From Mariprofundus erugo (lineage in GTDB: Bacteria > Pseudomonadota > Zetaproteobacteria > Mariprofundales > Mariprofundaceae): DNA of 64,000 nt. Under the pieces are notes generated by a model, which was not told the origin of the DNA, did no database searches, and saw only the letters and a list, made by a program, of their open reading frames with translations. Shown here piece after piece: positions 22,732 through 32,034 of this stretch (positions within the stretch are counted from its first letter, which is position 1; each line of letters opens with the position of its first letter). The stretch is from positions 1 through 64,000 of the forward strand of contig NZ_VBRY01000006.1 in assembly GCF_005818865.1 (NCBI RefSeq), read 5' to 3'. The translations under genes were made by a program, and so were the position numbers.

Positions 22732-24804
22732 ATGTTTTTCAAACCGAAGCAGCTATCCGAGGAACAGATCCAGCAATTTATGCAGTTGTTTGTCGAAGGG
22801 AAGATCAAACAATTAATCGACGAGGCCACTACCCTGTTGCGCAAGTTCCCCAAGGCACAGCGACTGCACAATATCCTGTCCGTCGGTTACTGCGCAGCCC
22901 GGAATTACGACGATGCCGCCACCTTCGCCAAGCAGGCGATCGCTCTGCAACCTGATTACACCCGTGCCTATGTCAATCTCGGCAATGCTCTGGCCAAACT
23001 TGGCAATACCGACGAAGCCGTGGCGGCCTACCGCCAGGCCGTCGAAATCGATACCGATTTTGCCGAAGGATATAACACGCTGGGGGCCTTTCTACTATCA
23101 ACAGGTGAAACTGCCGAAGCGATAAAAAACCTGACCCGGGCCATCGAGGCCAATCCGGATTATTACCGAGCCCACAGCAATCTTGGTAATGCTCTCAGGG
23201 ATATGGACAGACTGGACGAAGCCGAGGCTAGCTACCGGGAGGCAATTCGCCTAAAGCCCGACTATGCGGAAGCGCACAACAACCTCGGGGCTGCTCTGGG
23301 CGACCTCGGAAGACTAATCGAAGCCGAGGCTGGCTACCGGGAGGCAATTCGCCTAAGGCCCGACTATGCGGAAGCTCACAGCAATCTTGGCAATGCTCTC
23401 AGGGATATGGACAGACTGGACGAAGCCGAGGCTAGCTACCGGGAAGCAATTCGCCTAAAGCCCGACTATGCGGAAGCTCATAGCAACCTCGCGACCGTTC
23501 TCGGCGATCTCGGAAGGCTAATCGAAGCGGAGGCTGGCTGCCGGGAGGCAATTCGCCTAAAGCCCGGTTATGCGGAAGCGCACAACAACCTCGGGACTGT
23601 TCTTGGCGACCTCGGAAGGCCCATCGAAGCCGAGGCTTGCTACCGGGAGGCAATTCGCCTAAAGCCCGACTATGCGGAAGCTCACAGTAATCTCGGGACT
23701 GCTCTCGGTGATCTCGGAAGGCTAATCGAAGCTGAGGCTAGCTGCCGGGAGGCAATTCGCCTAAGGCCCGACTATGCGGAAGCGCACTACGGTCTGTCTC
23801 TCATTAAAAAGTTCACTGTGAATGATACACAGATTTCCCTCATTGAATATTGCTATCAAGGGGCGGAAACAGCGAGCCAGGATCGTATCTTTGCCAGCTT
23901 TGCTTTGGCAAAGGCTTATGAAGATACGGGACGCCTTGACGATGCTTTCCAGCTTTATCTGGAGGGGAACCGCCTTAACAAGGCCAGGCTTGATTACAAT
24001 ATTCAACAGGACATCAAGCTTTTTGATCACATCATAAACTCATTCGTTTATCCTGCTCAGCAGCCTGCTGGCTACCTGCCACAACGGCCCATATTTATCA
24101 TTGGCATGCCCCGGTCTGGAACTTCACTTGTGGAGCAAATATTAGCCAGCCACTCCGAGGTGTTTGGCGCTGGCGAACTGCCTGATATGAACAGCGCTGT
24201 TCTAACCCATTCGTTGAAAGGGGGGATCGGATCAGGAGGGCATTTTAGTTATGCCGCAAATGTAATTAAAAAAATTAGACAAAGTTATCTTGCGAAGCTG
24301 GAGGCCCTGCCCGCCACGGAACCTTTCATCGTTGATAAAATGCCGCACAATTTCCTTTGGGTTGGACATATCCTGTCCGCTTTTCCAGACGCGCGCATCA
24401 TCCATCTTTCAAGAGACCCTATGGCTGTGTGTTGGTCGATTTTTAAGCTCTATTTTCCGAGAAGCGAACTGTACTTTGCCTACGATCTTGATGCTCTGGC
24501 AGATTATTACAAACTTTATCTCAGGCTGATGGATTTCTGGCGAGATCAATTTCCGGGGAACATCTATGACCTGAGCTATGAAGCCCTGACTGAAAACCAG
24601 GAGCAGGAAACTCGCAGGTTATTGGAGTATTGCGGACTGGAATGGCAGGAGCGCTGTCTGGACTTCCATTTGAATGAACGGGCTGTCTCAACCGCAAGCA
24701 ACGTACAAGTCCGTGAGAAGATGTACAAAGGCAGTTCGCAAGCATGGCGCAAATTTGAGAAGCAACTGCAGCCTCTTGTTGAGAGGCTGAGAGATGTTGC
24801 CTGA
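22732..24804 (+). CDS. TPR-repeat sulfotransferase
   Basis: About 690 residues from ATG 22732 (AAGGAA upstream; an alternative start at 22564 adds 56 unrelated residues). Residues about 25-360 are tetratricopeptide repeats of 34 residues, several almost identical to each other (YREAIRLKPDYAEAHSNLG type). Residues about 440-690 are a sulfotransferase: the PAPS 5'-phosphosulfate loop PIFIIGMPRSGTSLVEQILA, FIVDKMPHNFLWVG, and the 3'-phosphate motif region IIHLSRDPMAVCWS. Such fusions are thought to sulfate proteins or glycans. No signal peptide. It is flanked by direct repeats and lies in a decayed island, so horizontal acquisition is likely. The substrate is unknown. Confidence 0.85.
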   Translation: MFFKPKQLSEEQIQQFMQLFVEGKIKQLIDEATTLLRKFPKAQRLHNILSVGYCAARNYDDAATFAKQAIALQPDYTRAYVNLGNALAKLGNTDEAVAAYRQAVEIDTDFAEGYNTLGAFLLSTGETAEAIKNLTRAIEANPDYYRAHSNLGNALRDMDRLDEAEASYREAIRLKPDYAEAHNNLGAALGDLGRLIEAEAGYREAIRLRPDYAEAHSNLGNALRDMDRLDEAEASYREAIRLKPDYAEAHSNLATVLGDLGRLIEAEAGCREAIRLKPGYAEAHNNLGTVLGDLGRPIEAEACYREAIRLKPDYAEAHSNLGTALGDLGRLIEAEASCREAIRLRPDYAEAHYGLSLIKKFTVNDTQISLIEYCYQGAETASQDRIFASFALAKAYEDTGRLDDAFQLYLEGNRLNKARLDYNIQQDIKLFDHIINSFVYPAQQPAGYLPQRPIFIIGMPRSGTSLVEQILASHSEVFGAGELPDMNSAVLTHSLKGGIGSGGHFSYAANVIKKIRQSYLAKLEALPATEPFIVDKMPHNFLWVGHILSAFPDARIIHLSRDPMAVCWSIFKLYFPRSELYFAYDLDALADYYKLYLRLMDFWRDQFPGNIYDLSYEALTENQEQETRRLLEYCGLEWQERCLDFHLNERAVSTASNVQVREKMYKGSSQAWRKFEKQLQPLVERLRDVA
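23155..23787 (+). repeat. 102-bp tandem repeats inside the TPR region
   Basis: Six units with exact 102-bp spacing (for example the CTA-AAG/AGG-CCC codons at 23251 and 23353). The segment GGGAGGCAATTCGCCTAA and its continuation are nearly identical from unit to unit at DNA level, including synonymous positions. That points to recent duplication or gene conversion. Confidence 0.85.
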
Positions 24805-24865
24805 GGCCTGGGATGCACCGGGTTTTCGCTTGTTGGCGCCTTAGTAGGCTCCTACAGCTTAATTG

Positions 24866-24908
24866 CACACGATATACAGCTCTAAGTGCTTGAGGTGTAT
24901 ATCGTGTG
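24866..24908. repeat. 12-bp perfect inverted repeat
   Basis: CACACGATATAC (24866-24877) pairs with GTATATCGTGTG (24897-24908) across a 19-base loop, and one more G-C pair extends it on each side. No T-run follows. It may end the sulfotransferase transcript or be an old element end. Confidence 0.6.
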
Positions 24909-24928
24909 CCGGTGCCTGGCTTAACTTA

Positions 24929-24984
24929 TTTAGCGCAACGAGCATTCGAGCAAAGACCTGATCCCATCGCTGCCTTCATCTGAT
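24929..24984 (+). repeat. 56-bp direct repeat, right copy
   Basis: Right-hand partner of 22453-22508, 2.48 kb apart. Confidence 0.8.
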
Positions 24985-25019
24985 TCTTCTTATCGCTTCG
25001 CTCAGTGTCGCAATATCAT

Positions 25020-25109
25020 GGTTGATCAATTAATTACCACAATACCGAAGCCTGGCACCGTTTTTGGTTGATCAATTAATTACCACAATACCGAAGCCTG
25101 GCACCGTTT
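25020..25109 (+). repeat. Two tandem 46-bp repeats
   Basis: GGTTGATCAATTAATTACC up to GGCACCGTTT occurs at 25020 and again at 25066 with no visible mismatch. The second copy joins directly to an IS256 transposase remnant. Confidence 0.85.
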
Positions 25110-25221
25110 ATATCTGGCGCTGAGAAACATCAGCAAGAAATGGACGATGCCAATCCGGAATTGGAAATCGGCACTAAACCGCTTTAGCATTCAATTTGAC
25201 GACAGGATGCCACGGCATTGA
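25108..25221 (+). pseudogene. IS256-family transposase, C-terminal 37 residues
   Basis: The frame YLALRNISKKWTMPIRNW, then KSALNRFSIQFDDRMPRH-stop, is the typical end of mutator-type (IS256) transposases. TTTACACAAAAATTC just after it resembles the IS right end. The rest of the transposase is lost, and the 46-bp repeats abut its left edge. Confidence 0.7.
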
Positions 25222-25286
25222 ACCAAACTCCGTTTACACAAAAATTCTTACACCCTCACCCTACACCGCAGAAAAAACTGGCTTAG

Positions 25287-25586
25287 TTATAGACCAGCCC
25301 TTTCTATCGCTTCGGCCTGGCCTTGATGGGTCAGATGGGTGTACCGGTCAATCATTTGAAGCGTGGTATGCCCCGTAAAAGTCATTGCTATTGGTATGGG
25401 AATACCGGCCTCAACGAGGCGACTTGTCGCCTCGTGGCGCAGATCGTGGAACCTTAATCCTTCTATCTCAGCGGCTTCACACGCCCATTTAAAAATACGC
25501 GAGATGTTGTCCTTATGAACATCAACAATCGGATCGGTAGGCTTTGATTTTCCCCGGCTGGCGATTTGCTGCTTACAGACGGGCAA
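25287..25586 (-). pseudogene. Tyrosine recombinase (phage/island integrase), C-terminal part
   Basis: About 95 residues of the catalytic domain. Seen are FHDLRHEATSRLVEAG (His-x-x-Arg), FTGHTTLQMIDRYTHL (His and the nucleophilic Tyr) and the preceding helix ISRIFKWACEAAEIEG. The first catalytic Arg and the whole N-terminal DNA-binding half are missing, so it is inactive. The frame breaks where the 175-bp repeats begin (near 25587). It lies 420 bp from the initiator tRNA genes, a position typical of island integrases. Confidence 0.75.
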
Positions 25587-25958
25587 ATAACTGGGTCAGG
25601 CTTGACTTATAACTGGGTCAGGCTTGACTTATGGGTATTTGATGGCTGAACCTGAAACCTGTGCATTGGTGTTATTGGTGCTTAATCGAAAGGTTTGAAC
25701 CTGGTCCCATGTTGTCTTTTAGTGACGGGTTGATGTTGAGACGGGCAGTAACCACGTAACTATTTCGTTCCCCCGGATAAAATATAACTGGGTCAGGCTT
25801 GACTTATGGGTATTTGATGGCTGAACCTGAAACCTGTGCATTGGTGTTATTGGTGCTTAATCGAAAGGTTTGAACCTGGTCCCATGTTGTCTTTTAGTGA
25901 CGGGTTGATGTTGAGACGGGCAGTAACCACGTAACTATTTCGTTCCCCCGGATAAAAT
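25587..25958. repeat. 175-bp tandem duplication with a partial third copy
   Basis: A 175-bp unit (25609-25783) starting ATAACTGGGTCAGGCTTGAC and ending CCCGGATAAAAT is repeated at 25784-25958, apparently without change. A 22-bp partial unit (25587-25608) precedes it. I see no gene in it. It replaces the N-terminal half of the integrase gene. Confidence 0.9.
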
Positions 25959-25998
25959 GAAAAAGGCCCCGAAACCGGTATGTTGGTTTCAGGGCCTT
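25958..25998 (-). terminator. Terminator of the tRNA-fMet transcript
   Basis: On the minus strand AGGCCC-GAAACC pairs with GGTTTC-GGGCCT and a T-run (TTTTT) follows. It sits just after the second tRNA gene in the direction of transcription. Confidence 0.8.
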
Positions 25999-26003
25999 AT
26001 GTT

Positions 26004-26078
<75 letters not shown>

Positions 26079-26093
26079 TCAGGGTGATTTTTA

Positions 26094-26130
26094 GAAGGGC
26101 CGCAATCATTCGTGACGAGTGCGGCCCTTC
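26094..26130. repeat. Hairpin between the two tRNA genes
   Basis: GAAGGGCCGC (26094-26103) pairs perfectly with GCGGCCCTTC (26121-26130). No T-run follows it on the minus strand. It is likely a processing signal or weak attenuator in the spacer. Confidence 0.6.
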
Positions 26131-26136
26131 GATGTT

Positions 26137-26211
<75 letters not shown>

Positions 26212-26224
26212 TTAGGGAGGCCGA

Positions 26225-26252
26225 ACTATAGGGCCATATTTCGCTGTGTCAA
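26225..26252 (-). promoter_or_regulatory. Sigma-70 promoter of the tRNA-fMet operon
   Basis: Minus strand: TTGACA (-35, 26252-26247), 16-bp spacer, TATAGT (-10, 26230-26225). It would start transcription about 7 bases upstream of the tRNA. A perfect -35 box fits a highly expressed stable RNA. Confidence 0.8.
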
Positions 26253-26428
26253 TATGTTTCCGATCAAAAATTTTATGGTGAACAGTGTGGCGGGGTGAGT
26301 GAGTGGCATCACAGGCTTTCCCGAGTGACTGTGTCATTGTCATGCTTCAGGCGGCTAACAGGGCTTGTAAGGTCTGTGATTATCGGGAGTCTGCTCCTGA
26401 ACATGGCAGGAGGGTTTGATCCGGCATT

Positions 26429-29400
26429 ATGAATGAAATGACATCAGCCAACGAAAAAATAATTCGTCGCGGTATGCGCTGGAAGTTGATGGCCGGTGTG
26501 ATCATCACCATTGTTGCAATGGTGACACTGCTGACGATTTTGCAGCTCTCCAGTTACAAGAACAGTATGAATAATGCGCTGGAAACGCACATCAACTTTC
26601 TCAAGGAGGAGATGTCGAGAAAGGCTGACAAGTCGGCTGAAAATCTCTCCGGCCATGTTCAGACACTGATTGCCACCAATCGCCTTTCGCTGGTGCGCGA
26701 TTTCATCAGGGATGCTGTTCAGGATATTGATGACCTGAAATATGTGGTTCTGATGAAGGGGAACGAAGCCAAGGTGGCGTTTGGCAGTAACCTGGAGCCG
26801 GCCATGCGCGAGGCGCTGACCGATGGTGATATTTCATCGTTTGCCGCCAGTCAGCGCAATAAAATGACCCGTGAATTCGTTTATGGTGGTCATCGTTTTC
26901 TGGAAACGATTATACCGATTCGCATTCAGGGGGAGCATTGGGGCGTATTGCGGCTCGGTTTTTCTCTCGATCTGCTGAACAGGCGCTTGCTGCAGTCGCA
27001 GGAGTATATCAATACTGAAACAGCGCATGTGGTTGTGCAGGCGACCGTGACGGCCGCCATATTTCTGATTCTGGGCACATTTGCCGTCTATTTTCTGGCC
27101 CGTCGATGGACCGATCCGATCCGTAAACTGGTGCAGTTCTCGCACGAACTGGCCCGAGGAAACTTCGATGCCAAGCCCCATATCAGCATGCGCAGTGATG
27201 ATGAGATCGGTATGCTGGTGGCCTCGATTGAGGAGATGGCGGCAAGTCTGAGCAGCTCCTATGAGAAGCTCGCCAACCATGGCCATGAGCTGGAGTCCGA
27301 GGTTGAGAAGCGAACGCATCAGCTGGCGGAAGCGCGTGATCGGGCGTTGGCGGCCACCCGGGCCAAAAGTGATTTTCTTGCCAATATGAGTCATGAAATA
27401 CGCACACCGATGAATGCGGTGATCGGTCTCTCGCATCTGGCTCTCGGCCATGCCGAGGGGCGCCAGCAGCAGGATTATCTGAACAAGATCCTGGCTGCCT
27501 CCAAGGCGCTGCTGATTATTATTAACGATATCCTCGACTTCTCGAAAATCGAGGCCGGCAAAATGAGTATGGAGACGGTGGAGTTTGATCTTGATGAGAC
27601 TCTGAAGCATGTGGCCGGGGTCGGCGGCATTGAGGCGGCCAGAAAAGGACTCGATTTTCTCTTTGATGTGCCACCGGGGCTGCCGATGCTGCGAGGCGAT
27701 CCGGTTCGCCTTGGTCAGGTGCTACTGAACCTGGTCAATAATGCACTGAAGTTTACCAGCCGGGGCGAAGTGGTGGTCACCATCCAGGTTCTGGAGTCGA
27801 GCGATGCCGATGCGCTGCTGAGCTTCAGCATCAGGGATACCGGTATCGGCATGGTTGCCGAGCAGCTGGTCGGAATCTTTGATGCTTTCAGTCAGGCGGA
27901 TACCTCTACAACGCGCAAATTCGGTGGTACCGGCCTGGGGCTTGCGATCTGCAAGCAGCTGGTCGGTATGATGGGCGGCGAGATCGGTGTTGAAAGTACG
28001 CCGGGTGAGGGCAGCTGTTTTCACTTTACCGCCCGTCTTGCACTCTCCAGGCCCATCCGGACGGAGTCGGCCTGTATAGAGCCGCACAAGAGTGTTTATA
28101 TTGTCGATGCCGGCCGTCATTCAGGAGATATTTTGCAGCGAATGCTCACCGGTGCCGGCTTTACATCGCAGTGGTTCACCACGGTGGGGGATGCCCAGGC
28201 CGCCCTGCAGGATGAAAATGTACGACAGCCCGATTTGCTGCTGGTCGACTGGCAGCTTCCCGATGCCAATACAGAAACAGCGATCAGGCGTTTACGTCAG
28301 GCGGCTGGAGAATCGTTGCCTGTGGTGCTCATTCAGCCGATCGGTCATGAAGAGAAGATGCAATATCAGGGCGTTGATGTCCGTCTGTTCAAACCGGTGA
28401 TCTGTTCGGAGCTGCTTGATGGTATCGAGAGGGCTCTGAACCCTGATGCTGTGGCCTCCGCTGTGGATCAGCGGACGGTGGCCAGCATGCATCGTTTGAA
28501 TGGCGTCCGCCTGCTGCTGGCTGAGGATAACGAAATTAATCGCGAGGTGGCTGAAGGGCTGCTTTTGCGGGCCGGTGTGAGCTTGCAGGTGGTTCATGAT
28601 GGTCAGCAGTTGCTGGAGGCGGTCGAGCATGATGATTTTGATGCGATCCTGCTTGATTTGCAGATGCCGGTGATGGGGGGGCTTGAGGTCACCCGGATTT
28701 TGCGCAGTCAGGCTCGTTTTGATGCAGTGCCGATCATCGCCATGACGGCCAATGCGATGGCGGAAGATCGTCAGCGCTGTCTGCAGGCGGGGATGAATGA
28801 TCATCTCGCCAAGCCCATTCACCCGGATAAGCTCTACGACACTCTGGTTCGCTGGATTGATGATTCCCGTCTGAGTGCGGCTGCGATCGTGCCAGCCCCG
28901 CTGGTTGAAGATGTTGCATTGCCGGAGATGCCTGAGATTGACGGGCTGGATGTGCGGGATGGATTGATGCGGATCGGTGGTGACCCGTTGCGATATGCCT
29001 CGGTACTGGAGAGCTTTCTTGGCTCCCATGCTGATGCGATGGCGAAACTGGGGGAGCTGGCCGATGCGGGGGATCTGGAGGGGGTACGAACCCGTCTGCA
29101 TTTGTTGAAGGGCGTATGCGGTAATATCGGGGCAACGGCTCTGCATCAGCAGCTGGAGTTACTGGAGGTAGAGGTGGACCGGGAGGACTGCTTGCCCCCT
29201 GCCGAGATGAAGGCGTTGGCGGATTCGTTTGCGGCATTGCTGGCATCGATTGGCCAATGGCATGCCGGGCGTCGTGACGTGATCAAAGAGCATGGCCTGA
29301 TGGAGGCTAAGCCATTGATCGAACAGATGCGTCTGCTGTTGAATGAATATAACGGTGATGCGGTGGATATGCTTGCCGGGCTTAGTGATGCGCTTGCCGG

Positions 29401-29524
29401 CAGTGAGGCGGGGCGTCTCTATCCCCAACTTCGCCAGCAGCTTTCGGCCTATGATTTCGATGCGGCACTGGCCACGCTGGACCGGATTGAGGCGCTGTGC
29501 GGGCAGGACGATGCGACGGCATAA
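26429..29524 (+). CDS. BarA-type hybrid sensor kinase (HK-REC-REC-HPt)
   Basis: A 1031-residue inner-membrane protein. Helix 1 at about 17-37, a periplasmic sensor region, and helix 2 at about 200-222 ([20 protein letters not shown]). HAMP follows, then HisKA with [20 protein letters not shown], and an ATPase domain with [17 protein letters not shown] and [13 protein letters not shown]. The first receiver-like domain is partly degenerate: [10 protein letters not shown] has only one acidic-pocket residue, though [10 protein letters not shown] and FKPV remain. The second receiver is complete ([32 protein letters not shown]). The C-terminal HPt has [16 protein letters not shown] with the phospho-His. 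No partner regulator is adjacent. Confidence 0.9.
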   Translation: MNEMTSANEKIIRRGMRWKLMAGVIITIVAMVTLLTILQLSSYKNSMNNALETHINFLKEEMSRKADKSAENLSGHVQTLIATNRLSLVRDFIRDAVQDIDDLKYVVLMKGNEAKVAFGSNLEPAMREALTDGDISSFAASQRNKMTREFVYGGHRFLETIIPIRIQGEHWGVLRLGFSLDLLNRRLLQSQEYINTETAHVVVQATVTAAIFLILGTFAVYFLARRWTDPIRKLVQFSHELARGNFDAKPHISMRSDDEIGMLVASIEEMAASLSSSYEKLANHGHELESEVEKRTHQLAEARDRALAATRAKSDFLANMSHEIRTPMNAVIGLSHLALGHAEGRQQQDYLNKILAASKALLIIINDILDFSKIEAGKMSMETVEFDLDETLKHVAGVGGIEAARKGLDFLFDVPPGLPMLRGDPVRLGQVLLNLVNNALKFTSRGEVVVTIQVLESSDADALLSFSIRDTGIGMVAEQLVGIFDAFSQADTSTTRKFGGTGLGLAICKQLVGMMGGEIGVESTPGEGSCFHFTARLALSRPIRTESACIEPHKSVYIVDAGRHSGDILQRMLTGAGFTSQWFTTVGDAQAALQDENVRQPDLLLVDWQLPDANTETAIRRLRQAAGESLPVVLIQPIGHEEKMQYQGVDVRLFKPVICSELLDGIERALNPDAVASAVDQRTVASMHRLNGVRLLLAEDNEINREVAEGLLLRAGVSLQVVHDGQQLLEAVEHDDFDAILLDLQMPVMGGLEVTRILRSQARFDAVPIIAMTANAMAEDRQRCLQAGMNDHLAKPIHPDKLYDTLVRWIDDSRLSAAAIVPAPLVEDVALPEMPEIDGLDVRDGLMRIGGDPLRYASVLESFLGSHADAMAKLGELADAGDLEGVRTRLHLLKGVCGNIGATALHQQLELLEVEVDREDCLPPAEMKALADSFAALLASIGQWHAGRRDVIKEHGLMEAKPLIEQMRLLLNEYNGDAVDMLAGLSDALAGSEAGRLYPQLRQQLSAYDFDAALATLDRIEALCGQDDATA

Positions 29525-29594
29525 ATGGCTGAAGCCCGCCGCCGGATGAGCTGCGCAGTAGAGTTGAGTTAAGTCCGACAGGCTCCTGGCAGGG

Positions 29595-30392
29595 TTAATA
29601 GGGCGTGGTGTTGTTCAGGTCAGGAGGGAGAAAGCCACTGATGCGGTTGATGCCGGTCTGAATGGAGCCATCCTCCATAAGTTCAAGCCAGCGATAACCG
29701 GGCGAGAGCGCATCCAGCGTAAACTGTTCGCAGGCAGGGGCGAACTGGACTGCTGTCGACGGCGTGCCCAGTACACGCACGGTTCCGTGCATGGCATCAA
29801 ATGCCTGATGGATATGGCCGCACATCACCGCCCGTACATTGGGGAACTGGTCAATGACGGCCCAAAGCGCATCCCTGTTTTCAAGGCCGATCCGATCCAG
29901 CCAGCGACTCCCGATCGGGATCGGGTGATGGTGCAGGGCGAGAAGAATATGGCTGGCAGAGCTTGCTGAGAGCTCGCTTTGCAGTCGTTGCAGCGCTTCA
30001 TCCGGCAGTCGGCCGGCGATATGGCCTGCCTGATGCGAGTTGAGTGCGATTACCTGCCAGGCGTGCTGTTGCCACTGATCGGCATAGCTGCTGTGGCGAT
30101 GCAGGGCGGGAATCAATGTATCATTCAGTGCTGTCATGGATGCATGGTTACCCGGTGTGATCATGACCGGGGCCTGCCACTCAGGCAGTAACCGGGCAAT
30201 GGTGGCGTAGGTCGCCGGCTTCTCATCCTGAGCCATATCCCCGCCCAGAATCAGGCAGTCGATGTCGGGGAACTGCTGCCAGGCATCGGCCAGTACTGCC
30301 TTGTAGCTTTGATAGGTGCATACCCCCTTCAACAGGGCCGCCGGATCACTGTAGAGGTGAGAGTCGGAAATATGTAACAGGCGAATGCTCAT
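29595..30392 (-). CDS. cpdA: CpdA-like cyclic-nucleotide phosphodiesterase
   Basis: A 265-residue calcineurin-fold metallophosphoesterase. Motifs in order: HISDSHL (metal Asp and His), LILGGDMAQD, TPGNHASM, LLALHHHPIPIGSRWLDRIG and MCGHIHQAF. HHHP...GS.WLD is specific to the class III cAMP phosphodiesterase CpdA. The usual GNHD reads GNHA here; the Asn and His ligands remain but the following acidic residue is lost. It starts 3 bases after the stop of the REC-cyclase gene upstream on the same strand, so a cyclase and a phosphodiesterase are co-transcribed. Hydrolysis of a cyclic nucleotide made by its neighbour is the likely role. Confidence 0.85.
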   Translation of the reverse strand: MSIRLLHISDSHLYSDPAALLKGVCTYQSYKAVLADAWQQFPDIDCLILGGDMAQDEKPATYATIARLLPEWQAPVMITPGNHASMTALNDTLIPALHRHSSYADQWQQHAWQVIALNSHQAGHIAGRLPDEALQRLQSELSASSASHILLALHHHPIPIGSRWLDRIGLENRDALWAVIDQFPNVRAVMCGHIHQAFDAMHGTVRVLGTPSTAVQFAPACEQFTLDALSPGYRWLELMEDGSIQTGINRISGFLPPDLNNTTPY

Positions 30393-30394
30393 AT

Positions 30395-31777
30395 TCAGGC
30401 CACTCCTGTGATGGCTGTGGATGGCTGGATGATCGCTTCTATCTCGGCCGGCATGCTGGTCGGATGTATCAGCACCATATCGGAGTGGCCGGGGATGAGT
30501 CCGGTGACCTTGGCATAAAACTCCATATCCTGCGCCGTCAGTACAATTCTGAGGTCACTGAAGTTTTCACATGTGCCGCTCAGATGCAGCTGCATACGTC
30601 GTTTGCCTGTTTTCACGATGTGACCGGTGAGCTCGCTGGCAGCAAATTTTCCGGCCAGGACACTGATGCGAACAGGCAATGGGGGCGTGATATCGATCAG
30701 CAGGTCGTTCTCTTTTTCGGGTAGCTGATTCTCCTCATCGCTGATGATGCCGCCGATTTCATAGAGAGTGATCTCATGACTGAGTCCTTTCGGCATGACG
30801 GTCATGCGTCCATCAATACGCAGTCGGGCATCACAATCGGCCAGTGTGTTTTCCGCGATCAGAATCTGGCCTCCGATGGTATATGACTCGATGCGTGATG
30901 TGGTATTCACAACCCGGCCGACAACGCCGTATTTGCTGCGTTTGTGTGAGCCGATATTGCCGACGATGGCTTCGCCGGTGTTGATGCCGATGCCCATCTC
31001 AACGGCGGGATAGCCCTGTTTGCGGTATTGCCGGTTTACCTCAACCATGGCCATTTGCATGTCGATGGCACAGCGCACGGCACGCAGGCTGTCGTTTTCC
31101 CGCTGCAGTGGGGCGCCGAAAATAGCCAGAATGGCATCGCCGATAAACTCATCGATGGTGCCCTGGTGGCGCTGGATGACATCGGTCATGGTGCCCAGAA
31201 AGATGTTGATCATTTCGACGACGGTTTCAGCCGGCAGTCGCTCGCCGATCGAGGTGAAGCCGCGCAGGTCAGCCATCAAAATGGTGACCTTGCGCTTTTC
31301 CCCGCCGAGATTCAGTCCCTGCGGGCTGTTGACCAGGGTATCGACGATCTCCTCGGAAAGATAACGCCCGAAGGTGTCGCGGATAAAACGGTAGGCCGAG
31401 CGCAGCTTCAGGTGGGTGGCGACACGGGCCAGCACGATTGCCGGCGTAACCGGCTTGCTGATATAGTCGACTCCGCCGACATCAAAGCCCTGTATTTCAT
31501 CGCGTGTTTCATTCTTCGCCGTGACAAAAATAACGGGAATGCCTTCGCTGCGCGGGTCTGCCTTAAGGCGCCGGCAGACCTCATAACCATCCATGCCGGG
31601 CATCATCACATCCAGCAGGATCAGATCGGGCAGATGATCGGATGCGCACAGCTTGAGTGCCTGCATGCCGTTGATGGCCACCTTGACCTTGTACTTGCCC
31701 TTCAGGATTCCGCGCAGCACATCAATGTTTTCCGGCGTATCATCGACGACCAGAATGGTTGCTTGCTCGTTGTTCAT
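30395..31777 (-). CDS. Response regulator with class III nucleotide cyclase output
   Basis: A 460-residue cytoplasmic protein. Receiver at about 1-125: ILVVDDTPENIDVL, LLDVMMPGMDG, VTAKNE, KPVTP. A helical linker (FIRDTFGRYLSEEIVDTL) leads into a cyclase domain at about 175-350: ILMADLRGFTSI and EFIGDAILAIFG give the two metal-binding Asp, and VVNTTSRIES gives the Asn and Arg of the transition state. The base-reading Lys and Asp of adenylate cyclases appear as Glu (DEFIGD) and Arg (VVGRVVN), so the nucleotide made is uncertain. The last 100 residues look like a PilZ-like or other beta domain. ATG at 31777 follows TGGAGA; a start 27 bases upstream is less likely. Confidence 0.85.
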   Translation of the reverse strand: MNNEQATILVVDDTPENIDVLRGILKGKYKVKVAINGMQALKLCASDHLPDLILLDVMMPGMDGYEVCRRLKADPRSEGIPVIFVTAKNETRDEIQGFDVGGVDYISKPVTPAIVLARVATHLKLRSAYRFIRDTFGRYLSEEIVDTLVNSPQGLNLGGEKRKVTILMADLRGFTSIGERLPAETVVEMINIFLGTMTDVIQRHQGTIDEFIGDAILAIFGAPLQRENDSLRAVRCAIDMQMAMVEVNRQYRKQGYPAVEMGIGINTGEAIVGNIGSHKRSKYGVVGRVVNTTSRIESYTIGGQILIAENTLADCDARLRIDGRMTVMPKGLSHEITLYEIGGIISDEENQLPEKENDLLIDITPPLPVRISVLAGKFAASELTGHIVKTGKRRMQLHLSGTCENFSDLRIVLTAQDMEFYAKVTGLIPGHSDMVLIHPTSMPAEIEAIIQPSTAITGVA

Positions 31778-32034
31778 ATCAGTCTCCAGCGATCTGTGCG
31801 GCAATCATGCGTCTTTTTCTGCCTGTATCCAAGTGACAACAGGGGCTTGCAACGATGGCTGTGTCACTTGAATTTGTTGTTTATGCCTCTTTATACTGCC
31901 CGCACAACAACAGCAGAGAGAGGGCTCTGTCGGTTGCCTGCAATATTGCTGCCATTTATGGCAGAAGCAGCAGCCCGCCTATTGCCTTTGATCTGTAGAT
32001 TGCCTCGTAACAGATGTTCCGGAGGTTTGCCTGC

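Noticed and set aside
23155-23787. CRISPR array
   Set aside because: The regular 102-bp spacing is from in-frame TPR units, with no spacers between short palindromic repeats.
25020-25109. CRISPR-like pair of repeats
   Set aside because: Two directly abutting 46-bp units with no spacer; a tandem duplication.
26094-26130. Rho-independent terminator between the tRNA genes
   Set aside because: The stem is strong, but on the transcribed strand it is followed by A-rich, not T-rich, sequence.
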